Shown here: positions 6,279-7,969 of the stretch, piece by piece | Layout of the letters: the number at the start of each line of letters is the position of its first letter | Position numbering within the stretch: position 1 is the stretch's first letter | Assembly: GCA_910587205.1 (NCBI GenBank) | Contig: CAJULZ010000116.1 | Location: 1-7,969 of the forward strand | Direction of reading: 5' to 3' | From: an uncultured Oscillospiraceae bacterium | GTDB taxonomy: Bacteria; Bacillota; Clostridia; Oscillospirales; Oscillospiraceae | DNA length: 7,969 nucleotides | Notes under the pieces: model-generated | Database searches by the model: none | Seen by the model: the letters and a program-made list of their open reading frames with translations, nothing else | Told to the model about the DNA's origin: nothing | Program-made: the position numbers and the translations under genes

Positions 6279-7406
6279 ATGCCGCCCTTAAACATTATGG
6301 TGAAGCCCGCGTCCAGCGCCTGCAACCTGCGCTGTTCCTACTGCTTTTACGCGGACGAGGCGGCGGGCCGGTTGGTGGCCGACCGCGGTATCATGACGCC
6401 GGCCGTAAGCCATGCGTTGATCGACAAAGCAGCGCGGGCGGGGGAGGGGACGGTGTCCTTCCTGTTCCAGGGCGGGGAGCCCACCCTGGCGGGGCTGGAC
6501 TTTTTCCGGGATTTTGCCGCCTATGTGGAACGGGCCTTCCCCCGGGGTCTGGGGGTGCGGTACGCAGTCCAGACCAACGGCACGCTGCTGGACGAGGGGT
6601 GGTGCCGCTTTTTCAAGGAGAACGGATTCTTGGTGGGGCTCTCGCTGGACGGAACCCGGATGTGCCACGACCGCTTCCGCCGGGACGCGGCGGGGAAGGG
6701 GAGCTATGACCGGGCCGTCCGGGCGGTCCGGCTGCTGGAGAGGGCCGGGGTGGAGTTCAACGTGCTGACGGTGGTCACGGGATACCTGGCCCGGCACGCC
6801 CGGAGCGTCTTTTCCGCCCTGTGCGGGGCGGGGTTCCGGTTCCAGCAGTACATCCCCTGCCTGGACCCCCTGGAGGGCCCGCCGGGCGCGCGGGATTACT
6901 CCCTGCCCCCCAGACGGTACGGGGAGTTCCTGAAAACCCTGTTTGACCTGTGGTACCAGGAGCTGGAGCGGGGGCGGTACTGGTCCGTCCGCTACTTTGA
7001 CAACCTGGTGTGGATGCTGGGTGGCCATCCGCCGGAGCAGTGTTCCCTGGTGGGGCGCTGCACCCCCCAGTATATGGTGGAGGCGGACGGGAGCACGTAC
7101 CCCTGCGACTTCTACGGCCTGGATGAATACCGCCTGGGGAATATTTTGGAAAACGCCTGGGAGGAGCTGGACCAGGCCAGGGAGGCGCTGGGCTTTCTCC
7201 AGATCTCGCGGCACGTTCCGGCGGAATGCCGGGCCTGTCAATGGTACGCCCTGTGCCGGAACGGCTGCCGACGGGACCGTCTGATGGAGGGCGGGCGGCC
7301 CGGCCGCAGCCGCTGGTGCGAGGCTTACTCGGATTTTTTGCCCTATGCGGTCCCCCGCCTGAACCGGGTGCTCGGCTGCTTGGGCCGGGAGAGCGGAATG
7401 ACATGA
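6279..7406 (+). CDS. Anaerobic sulfatase-maturating enzyme (radical SAM/SPASM, anSME)
   Basis: A 375-aa iron-sulfur enzyme that oxidises the sulfatase active-site Cys (or Ser) to formylglycine without oxygen. Seen: radical SAM cluster C15-NLR-C19-SY-C22 followed by FY; GGEPTL at 65-70 for SAM binding; SPASM cysteines C255, C261, C276, C317, C320, C326, C330 and C347, including the C-x2-C-x5-C-x3-C block; and Asp277 right after C276 (YPCDFY), the position of the proposed catalytic Asp. This spacing agrees almost residue for residue with the Clostridium perfringens enzyme as I recall it. All key residues are present, so it should be active. GGGGGAGGAG precedes the ATG and the gap to the sulfatase stop is 13 bases. 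The natural partner is the upstream sulfatase, though it may serve others in the cell. Cofactor export is not indicated; it acts in the cytoplasm before folding. Confidence 0.94.
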   Translation: MPPLNIMVKPASSACNLRCSYCFYADEAAGRLVADRGIMTPAVSHALIDKAARAGEGTVSFLFQGGEPTLAGLDFFRDFAAYVERAFPRGLGVRYAVQTNGTLLDEGWCRFFKENGFLVGLSLDGTRMCHDRFRRDAAGKGSYDRAVRAVRLLERAGVEFNVLTVVTGYLARHARSVFSALCGAGFRFQQYIPCLDPLEGPPGARDYSLPPRRYGEFLKTLFDLWYQELERGRYWSVRYFDNLVWMLGGHPPEQCSLVGRCTPQYMVEADGSTYPCDFYGLDEYRLGNILENAWEELDQAREALGFLQISRHVPAECRACQWYALCRNGCRRDRLMEGGRPGRSRWCEAYSDFLPYAVPRLNRVLGCLGRESGMT

Positions 7407-7438
7407 AAAAGGACTGGTTCAACCGCGCGGGGGGCTGA
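7403..7438 (+). CDS. Possible 11-residue ORF overlapping the maturase stop
   Basis: The ATG at 7403-7405 shares the sequence ATGA with the maturase stop and opens a frame encoding MKKDWFNRAGG. The start context (ATGAAAAAG) is gene-like and an ATGA overlap implies translational coupling. It ends just before the degenerate right-hand region, so it may be the stub of a lost downstream gene. No family is recognised. It could equally be chance. Confidence 0.2.
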   Translation: MKKDWFNRAGG

Positions 7439-7467
7439 CCCCTAAAATCCGGTGGGCTATCCCATTA

Positions 7468-7628
7468 GGCGCTGTTTGAAAATTGGAAGTATGCCCGGTG
7501 GGGAGGGATTTTTTCACCGGACGAAGCCAGTTTGACGCAGGAATACTTTGTGTATTCCAAGGAAAATTGGCAAAGTATGGCGGAAAAAGAGCCTCCGTTT
7601 GGGCGGGTTGACAACTTTCAAACAAGCC
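7468..7628. repeat. About 160-bp imperfect palindrome, MITE-like or structured 3' RNA element
   Basis: TGTTTGAAAATTG (7473-7485) matches the complement of CAACTTTCAAACA (7612-7624) at 12 of 13 positions, flanked by GGC/GCC. At the exact centre, GGAATAC (7540-7546) and GTATTCC (7552-7558) form a perfect stem with a 5-base loop. Between them, my ungapped hand alignment of the 53-base arms gives 26 Watson-Crick pairs and 9 G-U pairs on the plus strand. No transposase and no clear target-site duplication is seen. It may also act as the transcription end for the maturase operon. Confidence 0.6.
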
Positions 7629-7723
7629 ATAGTCCGGCCCTCCTGCCACGGCGTAAAATGCCTCCAGCTCCGCCTCGTCCCGACCCATGCCCCGCTCCTG
7701 GCATTGGGTGATGGCCCGCGCCA

Positions 7724-7813
7724 TCCGGTCATGTGCTCGCAGCCATGGCCGCCCACGCCCTCCACCACAACCGCGGCCCCGGAGTTGCGCACGGCGAAGC
7801 GCTCCCCTGCCCG
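7724..7813 (-). pseudogene. Relic of a glutamate synthase GXGXG (GltB C-terminal) domain
   Basis: The minus strand encodes RAGERFAVRNSGAAVVVEGV followed by GGHGCEHMTG. Glutamate synthase large subunits and stand-alone GXGXG proteins carry G-x-AGERFAVRNSGA-x-AVVEGVG-DHGCEYMTGG here. Only about 30 residues remain, with the conserved Asp replaced by Gly and Tyr by His. Upstream the frame runs into a hairpin and unrelated sequence; downstream the expected GRVVVLG is missing. This is a decayed fragment, not a gene. Confidence 0.7.
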
Positions 7814-7823
7814 TAGGCAGGGG
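7804..7823 (-). promoter_or_regulatory. Hairpin with UACG tetraloop at the relic boundary
   Basis: CCCCTGCC (7804-7811) and GGCAGGGG (7816-7823) form a perfect 8-bp stem. On the minus strand the loop is TACG closed by C-G, the very stable UNCG type. It overlaps the first codons of the glutamate-synthase relic, so it probably marks the junction where that gene was cut. No T tract follows. Confidence 0.4.
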
Positions 7824-7852
7824 GGCGAATGTGGACGTTTCCATACAACAAA

Positions 7853-7883
7853 GGGACGGCGGCATACCGAGCGCCGCCGTCCC
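7853..7883 (-). terminator. Intrinsic terminator of the minus-strand gene entering from the right
   Basis: GGGACGGCGGC (7853-7863) pairs perfectly with GCCGCCGTCCC (7873-7883): an 11-bp GC stem with a 9-base loop. On the minus-strand RNA it is followed by UUUGUUG, a moderate U tract. It begins 20 bases after the stop codon at 7904-7906, the expected place for the terminator of that gene. Confidence 0.7.
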
Positions 7884-7903
7884 CAGGGGAGGGCTGGTCC
7901 AAA

Positions 7904-7969
7904 TCAGGCGTCCTTGCCCGGCCCCAGTTTGTCCAGCACCTGCCGGGCGGTGTCCGCCAGCCGCGCGCT
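7904..7969 (-). CDS. C-terminal end of an unidentified protein (cut at window edge)
   Basis: The minus strand is open from the window edge for 21 codons, reading SARLADTARQVLDKLG then PGKDA, and stops with TGA at 7904-7906. The amphipathic helix-like end and the terminator 20 bases later support a real gene end. Too little is visible to assign a family. Confidence 0.55.
   Translation of the reverse strand, partial: SARLADTARQVLDKLGPGKDA

Larger units (their letters stand above)
7439..7903. other. Gene-free, degenerate right-hand region
   Basis: No intact gene is supported across these 465 bases. Open frames exist on the minus strand, but they cross unrelated segments: a long imperfect palindrome (7468-7628), an unrecognised piece (7629-7723) and a glutamate-synthase relic (7724-7813). 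Within 7629-7735 the minus strand stays open and reads ERGMGRDEAELEAFYAVAGG, which resembles real protein but matches no family I recognise. Two hairpins close the region. Confidence 0.65.

Noticed and set aside
4889..6325. 478-codon open frame on the minus strand opposite the sulfatase
   Set aside because: It is a composition shadow of the GC-rich sulfatase gene; the translation is low-complexity Val/Gly/His/Pro-rich with no domain, while the plus strand has all sulfatase motifs.
7431..7442. GGGG-CTGA-CCCC hairpin as terminator of the maturase operon
   Set aside because: Only 4 bp and followed by TAAAATCC rather than a T tract; the larger palindrome at 7468-7628 is a better candidate.
7468..7628. 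CRISPR array or IS element
   Set aside because: There are no regularly spaced direct repeats and no transposase frame; only a single imperfect palindrome is present.
7419..7865. 148-codon minus-strand frame at the right end
   Set aside because: It crosses the palindrome, the glutamate-synthase relic in the wrong frame and a hairpin; no single protein family runs through it.

Overview
The window is high-GC DNA (an estimate by eye, well above 55%) with Gram-positive style AGGAGG ribosome binding sites, a Lys-rich lipoprotein signal and Clostridia-like gene content. Together these point to an anaerobic gut Firmicute, probably in the Oscillospiraceae (Flavonifractor/Lawsonibacter-like). The taxon is inference. 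Position 1 looks like a contig end because it starts with a 22-base, almost pure G run.

Layout. Minus strand, read from the centre leftwards: a CUT1-type sugar-binding lipoprotein (2393-3712), a 16-bp terminator-like hairpin (2340-2373), two MalF/MalG-type permeases (1410-2303 and 524-1393), and the first 150 codons of a GH112 beta-1,3-galactosyl-N-acetylhexosamine phosphorylase (1-450, cut by the window edge). Plus strand, divergent: an AraC/cupin regulator (4061-4894), a Cys-type sulfatase without a signal peptide (4910-6265), and its anaerobic sulfatase-maturating radical SAM enzyme (6279-7406). These three genes are separated by 15 and 13 bases and look like one transcript. The 348-bp AT-rich region between the two arms (3713-4060) carries mirror-image TATACT boxes, a strong separate sigma70-type promoter for araC, and AT-rich repeats.

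How the genes may work together: the transporter brings in a galactosyl-N-acetylhexosamine-type disaccharide or small oligosaccharide (mucin, milk oligosaccharide or similar host glycan). The sulfatase, activated in the cytoplasm by the radical SAM enzyme, would remove sulfate from it. GH112 would then split it with phosphate into galactose-1-phosphate and GalNAc/GlcNAc. The regulator sits in the middle and probably controls both arms. Family assignments are firm; the sulfated-substrate pathway is a hypothesis. No ABC ATPase is present in the window, so a shared MsmX-type ATPase or one further downstream would be needed.

Right edge (7439-7969): no intact gene. It holds a roughly 160-bp imperfect palindrome resembling a MITE or a structured 3' RNA element, a 30-residue relic of a glutamate-synthase GXGXG domain, two further hairpins, and the last 21 codons of a minus-strand gene entering from the right. 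The most unusual signal inside a gene is a pair of adjacent perfect palindromes (16 bp and 20 bp, 2 bp apart) at codons 9-21 of araC.
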